A stretch of 64,000 nt of DNA from positions 248,001 to 312,000 of the forward strand of contig KL647326.1 of the NCBI GenBank assembly GCA_000727475.1, in the 5' to 3' direction. The notes under the pieces are model-generated. The model searched no databases and was not told the origin of the DNA. It saw nothing but the letters and a program-made list of their open reading frames with translations. The position numbers and the translations under genes are program-made. This DNA is from Sarcocystis neurona. Taxonomy: Eukaryota > Apicomplexa > Conoidasida > Eucoccidiorida > Sarcocystidae. Positions 23,018 through 34,200 of the stretch are shown here, one piece after another (within the stretch, counting starts at the first letter, position 1; each line of letters opens with the position of its first letter).

Positions 23018-24920
23018 TAGAGCATCCCTGTACAAAAGCGCGTCTGCGTAAACGTAGTTAAAGAATGGCTAAGGACTGACCTCGTACATCTATGTATGCT
23101 TGCAAGTACTGTAGCAACACTGGCGAGCTTGGACATCGCGTAGGCGACCAACGCAGCAGCTGCTCTTGAGTTACTTTTTTGCTGCTGTTTTTATCCTATC
23201 GTCCTCCTGCGTCGAAGCGAAGAAAGTGCCTTTTTGAATTTACGAAATACACGCACGCGCGGGTGTACCATGTGCACACCAGCTTCTCTTTCCATACCTC
23301 TTTGTCATTCATCTATTTGCAACGAGTGTGTGTATGCAGGTTTCTCTCCAGCACTTTGCCTGACGTCTGCAGCTACACGTGCATATATGGCTATTTGTTA
23401 GGGCTAGTGGATACATATATATATATATATATATGTAATTAATTATTCATATCAGAGAGACGTGCTTCAGACATTTTCCGTTCGTACCTCTCTATAACAG
23501 AGTGACGCCCAAACCCACATTAAAAAAAGATCTATGCCTGCACGCTGATGTACACGGATGCATCTGAGAAGTGCGCAAGCCACCTCTGCAGTCACCGTTT
23601 CCTAAAAATGAGAAAGAGAGGGTTACTCGCGCCTCTGCCTGATGACGTTCCTGCACACTCACCCCCCCTCACCTAGACATTCGTATCTACGCATATATAG
23701 GCGGAGTAGACGAGTGATGGAGCAGACAGAACGCGACAGAGATGTACGTAGTCCTTTACGTAGCATTTGCATATAGGCTTTCGAGTGGCAGATACGCGTC
23801 AACATGTGTGGCGAGGAGCGGCGGAGCAGCAAGAAAGCAAGGATCGAGGTTCCGCTTGCGGCCACGTGCGTATTTATGTTGGCAGCCAGTTTAACAGCAG
23901 CACGGTGTAAAGTTTCGCCTGTGTGCAGGACACGCGTAATCGAAGAACGTGAAGTTGCGGTGGTCTTTTCTGTTAACTTCTGAGGAATCATTTTCTGTTG
24001 ACTTTTAAGTGTCGGCTGGGCCGCCCTCCGTAATCCCACTTGTGCAAACAAACCGCGATCCGCCTTTGCCAACACTTATACGTCTAACTTTATGTGTACC
24101 ACTGGTCGTACCTGAACAGCCATACAAACACGCGTCTGTGTATACGCATTTATTTTCCTGTCGAAAGCTATACGTGCATATGTGTGTGTGTGTGTGTGCA
24201 AATGTAGCAGGGCTGACAGATGCCTGTCCACAGGCGAGGCTTCCTTCGTCTAGCAGCTGCAGAGAGCTGCACGTGCACGAGGCACACAACAAGTTTTTTC
24301 TCTTCAGATCGTGTCGCCGGGAGACCCACGTGGTGGAACCGCGTCTACACACGTACGAACCCCGAAAATTTCGTAAGATATACAGGACAGATATCCATAA
24401 AAAGATTTACAGTCCAGAGCTGTACGGGAGAGATACAGAATACAGGTACATAGTACTGCCTAGTGATGTACAGTGTTCAAAGACCTAAAAATACGCAGAG
24501 TTATACAGGACAGATGCAGAGAAATTCATTGGAATATACAAATACACACAAGTACACTTAGATGTTTAGTGCACGTAGAGATACACAGAGATATGCCTCA
24601 CGCAGATATACATAGAAATTTATTGAGATATATACTGTATACAGATAGACACAACTCCATAGAGATGTACGGGATACATGTATATATATAGATATGTATA
24701 AATACGCAAAAGTCTTTTGTACTGATATGCAGACAAACGGTACACAGATACACTACAAATGTATAGACGGTCTAGAGAGACACGCAGTCCAAATCCTTGT
24801 AAATCAACAAAGATATACAGTTATAACCAAGGATTCAGAAATTCATAGACCTACACCGTACAGACTTCATACAGCTACACCGGACCGGTATATATATAAA
24901 AAAGACAGAGAGATATGCAG
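23018..24920. other. Gene-poor region, possible retroelement debris
   Basis: No intact gene is seen. A short plus-strand frame at about 23545-23600 reads LMYTDASEKCASHLC, resembling the TDAS motif at the start of the RNase H domain of LTR retrotransposons. Surrounding frames are interrupted. From about 24360 the sequence turns into A/T-rich AGATATACAGGACAGATAT-like repeats. Confidence 0.4.
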
Positions 24921-25480
24921 GGCATATATATAGTCAAACACAGAGGTTTACACGGCAGATATACAGAATTCATATAAATACACAACACAGATATATATAT
25001 ATACATAGTAGTGATACACGGAGATATGCAGGACAGATAGATAGTCGAACACAGAGGTATGCAGGGCAGATATAGAGAAATTCATATAGATATGCAACAC
25101 AGATATATATATATATATGGTAGTGATACACAGAGATACGCAGGACAGATATATAGTAAAACACAGAGGTATGCAGAAAATCATATAGATATACAATACA
25201 GATATATATGCATATACATATATATATATATGATAGCGATATATACAGATACGCAGGACAGATATATAGTAAGACGCAGTTTATACAGGACAAATATATA
25301 AAAATTCGTGGAGATAACCAATACAGACATATATGTAGTAACCCATAGGGGGACACAGTGCGGCAGGTATGCAGTAATAACACACAGATATACAGGACAA
25401 ATACATAGATAGACAGATATACGGTTGTATGTAGGAGAAACGTAAACCCGCATCTGACTGAGTATCCGCACGTACTGACA
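24360..25480 (+). repeat. Diverged tandem repeat, GATATACAGGACAGATAT type
   Basis: Units of roughly 100-120 bp contain, in order, CACAGAGATAYGCAGGACAGATA, a TAGT(A/C)RAACACAGAGGTATG segment, a TTCATATAGATATGCAACACAGATA segment and a (TA)n run. The best-preserved copies are at about 24935-25260 and the array decays on both sides. On the minus strand it yields a false frame rich in Tyr, Ile, Cys and Ser. Confidence 0.75.
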
Positions 25481-25499
25481 TATGTGTCTACGTGGTGGA

Positions 25500-25760
25500 G
25501 AGACCGGCTTCTACCCCGGGAAGCAGACGCTTCTCTATACGGATGCCTCTGTAAAGAATTGCTTGTGCCATGCAGCAGTTGAAATTCCTTCCTGCATGCA
25601 AAGGGATATATATATATATATGTACCTCTTCATGCAGTGTGTTAGGTGATTAGACGGTGTGAGTAGGTTTAATCTGATTATCTTATCTACTCTGAAGAAC
25701 TGCGTGTGTCACGCAGCAGTTGAAGTCCCTCTTTTACGTGGAGTGGGATGCGTATACGTA
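25500..25760 (+). pseudogene. Possible retrotransposon RNase H fragments, two direct copies
   Basis: At 25530-25600 one frame reads LLYTDASVKNCLCHAAVEI. About 141 bp further, at 25690-25735, a related frame reads LKNCVCHAAVEVP. The first contains TDAS, seen at the start of RNase H in Ty3/gypsy-type elements, where it follows a hydrophobic strand. The match is short, no reverse transcriptase motif or LTR was found, and both copies run into TA-rich sequence. This may be a decayed fragment, a local repeat, or chance. Confidence 0.3.
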
Positions 25761-27249
25761 CGCGTTCTGTATTAGACGATCAGACGGCGCGTACACCTTC
25801 ACTTTCATCGTTTTCTCCTTTTGAAAAATATGTGGCGAGATATACCCATCTGCGTGTTTGTGCACGTCCTAGCGTATATGTACTCCCCCGTATATATAGA
25901 TATATGTATATATTTCCATGTGTATATATATTTTCGCGTGTTATATGTCATACCGTGTGTATATATTACAACCATATATGTACCTTTATGTATATCCTTC
26001 TGCGTATTTATCCACGTCCACATAAATATGTGCTTCCGCGTGTATGTATGTATTCCTATGTGTATGTATGTATCCGCGTGTTACATACCATACCGAGTGT
26101 GTGTATATATATATGTATATACGCAGGCCCCCGAGGTGAGGGAGTCCCTGTGTCTACTTGTGCGTGTATCGCTGTGCGATGTTCGTAGGAGAGCCGGGTA
26201 GTACAGAGAGGGACACTGCTAGTTCGTTGAGTCCGGCGATGAGGTGGCGTATGGGGATCGGGACGTGCGTAGGGAGAAGATGCGGAAGGGAAGCGTTGCC
26301 GAAGAAAATGGAGAGAGAAAAAGCAGCTGCCGCCACTTGGGGCGGGAAGGAAGCAGAAGCCCCGTGGGAAAGCAGTGCCGACGCCCGTGCGAGTGCGCCT
26401 CCTCGTCAGCGGCAGCCGCAGCGGTGCGGCACGCGCAGCAGCCCGAAGCGGGGACCGGGGGCAGCTGCAGCAGCAGCAGCAGCGTGTGGAAGAGAAGACA
26501 AACAGCATCGGCGTCGTAGGCCTGCACGCCGTCGATGCTACCGGCAATGCTGGCGAACCAGAACGACCAGCTACGATCGACAGCAGCAGAAACGCCACAG
26601 GACGCATCTCAAGAGCAGCGGCAGCAATGCCAATAGCAGCAGGAGCTGCAGCAGCAAGCAAACAGCTGAACTTCCACAACAACAGCCGCAACAACAGCAG
26701 CGGCTAAAACCGCAATACCAGCGGCAGAGACAACAGCAGCAATGCCAGCAGCACCACCAGTAACAGCAGGAGCCGCAGCAGCAGCCGCACTAACGACAGT
26801 AGCCGCAGCAGCAGCAGCAACAGCGATGGCTGCTGCTGCAGCAACAGCTAAAGTACGCTCCCGTTTTGCTGCGTGGGGGCATGCATGCACGCATGCGCTC
26901 AGTCAGTCGCCGCAGCAGCAATAGCAGCAACGGCAGCAGCTTCTGCTGCAGCTGCGCAGCAGCAGTTCTAGCGCCTTTTAAAGGAGATGTTTCATTCGCA
27001 CTTCCTGCGTTGCACCAACGTGTGTCTACTACTTTTTTCTTGGCTGACAGCGGCAACGAGAGCCGCCGCAACGGCAGCAGCAGCAGCTATGGCCTGTGTA
27101 GTCGTTGAGCGTGAGAATCGATAGCCGTGGGCTTCGCCGTTACTTCGTTACCACGGTGCCGCGCTTCCTTTCTTTTCGAGCGTCAGCGACAACAGCAACG
27201 GCACCTTTTTCCCCCCTTCTTCCTTCCACTCCTCAGTCACGGCAGCAGC
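25761..27249. other. Region upstream of UTP13 with TA repeats and CAG-rich sequence
   Basis: The segment 25850-26130 is a TA/TG-rich repeat with CGTGTGTATATAT units. The segment 26158-27000 is CAG-rich on the plus strand, giving an Ala/Gln/Arg-rich frame at 26158-26763 with no recognised domain. It may belong to the UTP13 5' region or to nothing. A pyrimidine-rich stretch (27155-27240) lies just before the chosen UTP13 start. Confidence 0.5.
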
Positions 27250-28248
27250 ATGGGGCCTGCGTCCGCAGCAGAAGCAGCAGCAGTGGCTGCAGGAGCAGCA
27301 GCGTTCGACGACGAGGAACAGGAGGACGCAACAGTAACAGCAACAGCTGAAACCCCTGCGATTCTTTCTGCCGCGTGGGAGCCTCGCATGCTGCTGCAGT
27401 CGTTCAGCAGCCGTGCCTCTGCTGCCACTGCTCTCGCCCTGCCGCTGCCGCGCTGGCTCGTCCTCCACCCCACAACAACGGCAACAACGCCAGGCAGCAG
27501 CAGCAGCAGCAGCGAAGGCGGGACTGGGCAGCAGCGCTTACCAGTCCTTTTCTCTTTGTGCGACAACTCGCTGTTTGCGGTGCCCCTGCAGCCGTTGTAC
27601 TCGCCGCTCCTGGGTTCCGCGCCAGCAGCAGCCGCAGCGCAGCGTCTTGCAGCAGCAACGGGAGGAGGAGGACCAGCAGCAGCAGCAGGAAGAAACGTGC
27701 CATCCTGTGTTAAACAACCTGCTGCGGCCCCTCAGTGTCTTATTGACGCAGAGCTCGTTGAAGGCCTTTCTTCCTTCGTCGCCGTAGACGTCCAGCGCGT
27801 CGTCCGCGCTCGTGCGGCACCCCACCGCAGCAGCAACAGCAGCAGCAGTCCCAGCAGCAGCAACAGCACGAACAGGACTGCCCAGTTGCAGGGGAAGGAA
27901 GGACGAGAAGCGGCAGGTGAAGCTGCAGCGAGAAGAGAGGTTGCAGCGGAGACAGCAGGAGGAGCGCTGCTGGTGACAGCAGGCGCAAGCACGGGACTGC
28001 TGCGGTGCTACAGGGTCTACGTTCAGCCGAAAGCGGGGCAGCAGGGCGCAGCAGGCAAAGGCGCAGCGCCGGCCGCTGAAGAGACGCAGCAAATCCTCAA
28101 AGCAGCGGCGTCGGGAGCCGCGTTCCCCAACCGCGCTGCAGCAGCAGGAGCAGCAGCAGCATCAGCACCTGGGACAGACGTTTCGTGGAACAGTGCGGAA
28201 GACGGCAGCGGCAGGTGGCTGCGCATGCAAGAACTTCTCTCTTGGCGA
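27250..28248 (+). CDS. UTP13: UTP13, exon 1
   Basis: I take ATG 27250 (MGPASAAEAAA) as the start. The frame is also open from ATG 27127, but that extension is encoded by pyrimidine-rich, UTR-like sequence. The exon carries an acidic patch (FDDEEQED), the segment WEPRMLLQSFSS matching the pre-propeller region of TBL3, and the first blade strand ALLVTAGASTGLLRCYRVY near residue 239. Ala- and Ser-rich insertions separate these. It ends LLSWR before the donor GTAAGG, phase 0. Confidence 0.75.
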
Positions 28249-31200
28249 GTAAGGCGCCCTTCGCTCCCTCTCCACAGCTGTCGCCTTTCGATGTCTGCAG
28301 AACGTCTATGACACGGCCACGGCCACTCTCACATACATGTACATGCCTCTATGGATGTATACATATATATATATATGTATATATATATGTATATATATAT
28401 GTATATATATATGTATATGTGCGTAGATATGTGTATATATCAGCACCCCACATTTACGACATGTATACATATGTGTGTATGTGTAGATATATGTATGTAT
28501 GTCCCTGTTATACATGTGATATATATATATATATATATTCTATGTATACGTACCTATATGAGTAGACACATGTATATATGTACGTGTTATATATATATGT
28601 ACGTATATGTTTGTGAATCTATGAACTCATATGTGGAGCTGCTTATCTGTGCAGAGTTATTATACGAAAGTGGGTGCAGCTGAATACGCACATCTGTTGG
28701 CACGTGTCTCTCTGTCTCTCTCCGCGTGTGTGTGTGCATGCACGTCTGTATTTATGTATGTATGTATGTGTGAAACTCCTTTTGTATGGATATTCGTCGT
28801 GTATATGTAGGAGAGCGCGATACTCTCACAAATCTCTGCATAGACGCCTAACGTTAAGTTATAACTTTCTCTCTCTCTCTATATATATACATACATATAT
28901 ATATATTTTTGTGTGTGTGTCTCTCTCTCTATATATAACTCTATCTATCTATATCTATCTGTCTATCTGTCTCTCTCTGTATGTGTATATATATGTCTCT
29001 ATCTATCTCTATATGTATATATATGTACATTTCCCTCTATAGATACATACGTATGTCTCTCTCTCTCTATATGTATATATCTGTGTGATACGGAGATAGT
29101 GAATGCTGCTGCATAGCGTATGTGTAGTAGAAGCCGTTGAATTATAAATCTCTCTCTCTGTATATATATATGTACATATATGTGTGTGTGTCTCTATTTC
29201 TATAAATATATATATATTTCTTCTTCTCTCTCTGTGTCTCACTATATATATTTATGTATGTGTATGTAGGTATACGTGTATGTACATGTGTGATACGGAG
29301 AGGGTAAATGCAGCTGCATTTGTATTCGTGAATCTGGGGAGATATGCAAGCTCTCACGCATGCATATATATATGTGTGTATACTATGTAGATCGGTAGAT
29401 ATAGATACATAGATAGAGAGATAGATACAGATATCAACACGAATATAGGTAGATAGATAGATACAGATAGAGTGGTGCAAATCTTTCGGTGTTGATAGAT
29501 AGATAGATACGTGTAGATCGGTAGACGAATAAATGGACAGATATAGATATATAGGGAGACGGGGAGAGGGGGGAGAGGGGGGAGACGGGGAGACGGGGAG
29601 AGGGGGGAGACGGGGAGACGGGGAGAGGGGGAGACGGGGAGAGGGGGGAGACGGGGAGACGGGGAGGAGGGGGAGACAGCAGGGTAGGGAGGTCCGTCTG
29701 TCGGCCGGGCGTCTTGTCCGCGTGCATGCTGGCATAGAGAGGGGCGAATAGCGGGTTGATTTCCCAGCCGAAGGGGGGGGGAAGGGGGGGAGACGGAGAG
29801 GGAGCCAAAAAGAAAAAAGTTCATGCACATGTTGGGGGACTTCTGTGAATTGACAAACTTTTGTAGTGACGAAGAGAAGCCGCCGCCTCGGCCGTCTCTG
29901 GTGAGGCCACCGGTGCTGCTGCACAGACGCCACACAAATACGCCGCCGACGTCTACTTCTACTCATATGCACTCCTGCGTCTACCTCTATCTATTTATAT
30001 ACATATATATGTGTCACCCTTTCTATGTATTCCTATCTATATATTCATATCTACATCCATACATATGTGTGTGTCGTCTACTCATATACTACAGTCCTCT
30101 GTCTATCTATGAATATATGTGTATGTATGTCTATGAATTATACACATTCATAGGTATGCCTATGTGTGTGTGTCGTCTACAAATATATGTATGTGTGTCT
30201 ACTAATATTCATTCCTGCGTATATATACATATATTTATATACTGCAGTTTCTACATATAAGCCTGTACTCGAGTGTGTATATGTATACGCGTATGTATAG
30301 GACCACCCTCTATAAATCTATATATACATGTTGGTATCGCATATATATGTACGACAGCTTCTATATATGATCCCGTACTTCAATACCGCCCAGAATATAT
30401 ATATGTATGTGTGTGACTATATGTATAGGTGTGTGTACAGTGGCGCAGGCGTGTTTACTTATTTACGAAAGCTTCTCTCTGTATTGTCGTATCTATATAC
30501 GTAACGGAAACAGCTATAAGTATATATTTAAGCATTTTATATATGTGGCTTCTATAGAGTTGTATATACCTAATTCATATAGATGTATATTGGGTACATA
30601 GAGCTACGGTATCTACACATATAAAATATACGTATATGTATATATATGTAATATGCACCCCACGCATACACATCTGTCTCCCCNNNNNNNNNNNNNNNNN
30701 NNNNNNNNNNNNNNNNNNNNNNNNNNNNNNNNNNNNNNNNNNNNNNNNNNNNNNNNNNNNNNNNNNNNNNNNNNNNNNNNNNNNNNNNNNNNNNNNNNNN
30801 NNNNNNNNNNNNNNNNNNNNNNNNNNNNNNNNNNNNNNNNNNNNNNNNNNNNNNNNNNNNNNNNNNNNNNNNNNNNNNNNNNNNNNNNNNNNNNNNNNNN
30901 NNNNNNNNNNNNNNNNNNNNNNNNNNNNNNNNNNNNNNNNNNNNNNNNNNNNNNNNNNNNNNNNNNNNNNNNNNNNNNNNNNNNNNNNNNNNNNNNNNNN
31001 NNNNNNNNNNNNNNNNNNNNNNNNNNNNNNNNNNNNNNNNNNNNNNNNNNNNNNNNNNNNNNNNNNNNNNNNNNNNNNNNNNNNNNNNNNNNNNNNNNNN
31101 NNNNNNNNNNNNNNNNNNNNNNNNNNNNNNNNNNNNNNNNNNNNNNNNNNNNNNNNNNNNNNNNNNNNNNNNNNNNNNNNNNNNNNNNNNNNNNNNNNNN

Positions 31201-34200
31201 NNNNNNNNNNNNNNNNNNNNNNNNNNNNNNNNNNNNNNNNNNNNNNNNNNNNNNNNNNNNNNNNNNNNNNNNNNNNNNNNNNNNNNNNNNNNNNNNNNNN
31301 NNNNNNNNNNNNNNNNNNNNNNNNNNNNNNNNNNNNNNNNNNNNNNNNNNNNNNNNNNNNNNNNNNNNNNNNNNNNNNNNNNNNNNNNNNNNNNNNNNNN
31401 NNNNNNNNNNNNNNNNNNNNNNNNNNNNNNNNNNNNNNNNNNNNNNNNNNNNNNNNNNNNNNNNNNNNNNNNNNNNNNNNNNNNNNNNNNNNNTCTCCTG
31501 TGTGTGTGTGGTACTTATACATATATATATACATATATATATACATATATATATATATCCGGTCTCTCCGTCTGTATACGTCTCTTTCTGGCCTATTCCC
31601 GCGTATATCTGTGCGGGTATACCTATACATATATATATATGTTCCCTATTTAGACGTCTCCATCTACCTTACCCTCGCATATATATGTATGAATAGTTTT
31701 TTATCGGTGTATGCGTATCAATGGGGATATCTCATCTTCATGTGTCTATTCATATATCCGTGTACATATACATTTGCATGTGAATATGTGTTTATTATCG
31801 TGGTATACGTGGCTACGTAGCTCTTCTGTCTTCGTCTCTCTTTATCGTTTCTTTGTGTATATATTTGTGTGAGGTCTGGCCACGCGCACGTACATACACA
31901 CTTATGTAGACTTGTCAATATGTAGAAGAAAACGCATAGATCTTCAGCTTATCACGGCTCCTTTGAGTCTGTTGATAGACCCGTGCAAGCGTAGATATAT
32001 ATATATGTATGTATATATCATATATATGTATGTATATGCATACGTATGTATATGGAGAGAAAGAGAGAGAGGGAGATGTATTGTACGTATGCCTGTTTTT
32101 ATGAGGGTAACTTGTAGACTTCTGCTACAGCAAATACACATTATATATGTATACTCTAAATTCCGGCGCAAACAAATATACACACATATGTAGTAGATTT
32201 CTGGGCAAGCAAATATATATATATGTATATGCATATAGTGTAGATTTGTGTGCAAGCATATACTTATATGTACGCAGCACATTGTCTGGCTGCACATATG
32301 TATACGTATATCTGTACGAGTACAGCTTTGTTGAATCCGTAGACAGGGCGACGTGTAGCATTTTCACTATCGGCAGCGTAGGTGTATGACTACGTTTCTG
32401 TATTAATCTCGTGGAAACAGAAACCTCTATGCTGCTCTTGTTGCTGCTCTTGCTGCCGGTGTTGCTGCTGCTGTTGCTGCTCTTGCTGCTGCCGCTGTTG
32501 CTGCCCCTGCTGCTGCTGCTGTTGCTGCTCGTGTTGGGCCTGGTGTTGATGTTGCTGCATCTTTTTCTTTGTTTTCGTTTGCCAGGGGGGTGGGGGAACA
32601 GCTGCTGCTGCTGTTGCGCCCCGGGTCCTGGCTGCATCAGCGATGTACGACGCTGGCGTCTTCTTCTCTCTGAGCGACAGCAGCAGCAGGAGCGCGACGA
32701 AGAGGAGCAGCAGCAACAAAAGCAGCAGCAGCGGAAAGCAGCACGGACAGGAGAAGGAGGAGGGAGAGGCAGAGAAGATGTCGTCGTCGGTTGGCTCAAC
32801 TTATCGGGCGTGCTGCGTTGCGGGAGGCTACGCGGACGGCAGAGTTGTCTGCTGGGTGCTGCTGCTGCGGTGTTCTATTTCTGCCGCTGCTGCGGCTGCT
32901 GCTGAGAGGAGCGACGGCCGCGCGGCAGAGCCGAAGACACAGCAGGAGACGGGGAAGAAGAGCAACAAGAAAAAGAGACAGCAGCAGCAGCAGGAAAAAG
33001 AAGCACGCGTTCAACAGCAGCTGCTGTCGCAGCAGAAGCCGAAGGAAACGGAGAAGAAGGAACGGCAGCAGGAGGAAGCGGAGGAGGAGGAGGACGAGCA
33101 GGAGGAGAAGAAGAAGCAGCGAGAAGCAGAGCAGCAACAGGAGGAAGCAAAAGACGCAGCAGTTGCGGAGGAAGAGCTGCAGCAGCAACAGCAGCAGGTG
33201 ACAGTCGAAGAAGTGGTGCAGCAGCGATGCTTCGAAGGACGGGTCGCTTCGGGAGACGGAGTGGCAGTTCTCAAGTAAGCAGACACACAGAGAAGTGCCA
33301 CCAGAAGCTCCTTCTACGTACCAATGGATCGCGTATATATGCTAACCTCCTCTACCCACAAATATATAAATTCACGTGTCACATATATATACATGTACGG
33401 ACGTATGTACTACAGTTGTATGTATGTGAGCCCACATATAATAGCTGTCTCTATGCGTGCGCAGATACTCTCTGATCAAAATCTCTTTTCTCTCCTCCTA
33501 TCTATACGGACGTATAAGTAAGGACATGATAAAGACCTTCTATCCAACGTATGTATATATATGAATATATTCACCACATGTGTTCGTCTTGAACTCGAGA
33601 CCCCGCAATTTCTCCGCGGAGATATCATCTGGTTTGAGTGCTCCGGCCCTCCTCTCTCTCTCCACACAGATAGAGGTGTACACACATACATATATGCACG
33701 CAAATATATATGTAAGCACAATATATATAAATGTAATATACATAATATATGTGTGTATGTCTCGCTTGAGAAGCCCGTCATTGTCGAGCAGCGCTATCGT
33801 CTTGTTTGAAGGTTTCTTCGCTCTTGTCTCTCTCTATATATGTGTACATACAGATACACATACATGTATACATATGTATGTACCCGTGTTCAATATATAT
33901 ATATATATATATATATTGGTATGTATTTGTATATATATTTCGCTCGAGACAAGCACTTGATGTGGGCACAGAGGATCAGCTGCTTTGAATGTTCCTTTCC
34001 GGCTTCTGCCTCGTGAGACGAAGAAGAGAATACAGAGATATGCCGTTCAGCAGCAAAGGCAAAAGTTCCAGGGAACGCTGAGGCGAAGCAAATAATAAGG
34101 CGTCACACATATATTACCCAGGCCATCTCCATTTTGTTCATTTTCTCTTCATATACACATACATGTAGAGAAACGGAGACACAGGGGGAAGAGACATTCA

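Larger units (their letters stand above)
28249..32585 (+). other. UTP13 intron 1, simple repeats and assembly gap
   Basis: Donor GTAAGG at 28249. The acceptor TTTGCCAG ends at 32585 after a T-rich run. It contains (TA)n/CTCTCT blocks (28330-29260), GATAGATA repeats (29390-29530), a G-rich GGGAGACGGGGAGA minisatellite (29545-29700), the N gap and a CTG-rich stretch (32425-32545) just before the acceptor. Phase continuity between exons 1 and 2 suggests no exon is hidden in the gap. Confidence 0.75.

Noticed and set aside
26158..26763. Plus-strand Ala/Gln/Arg frame upstream of UTP13
   Set aside because: No domain and triplet-repeat composition; kept only as part of the upstream region.
30575..31820. 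Frames of about 350-390 codons spanning the N gap
   Set aside because: Almost entirely undetermined bases; no evidence of coding.
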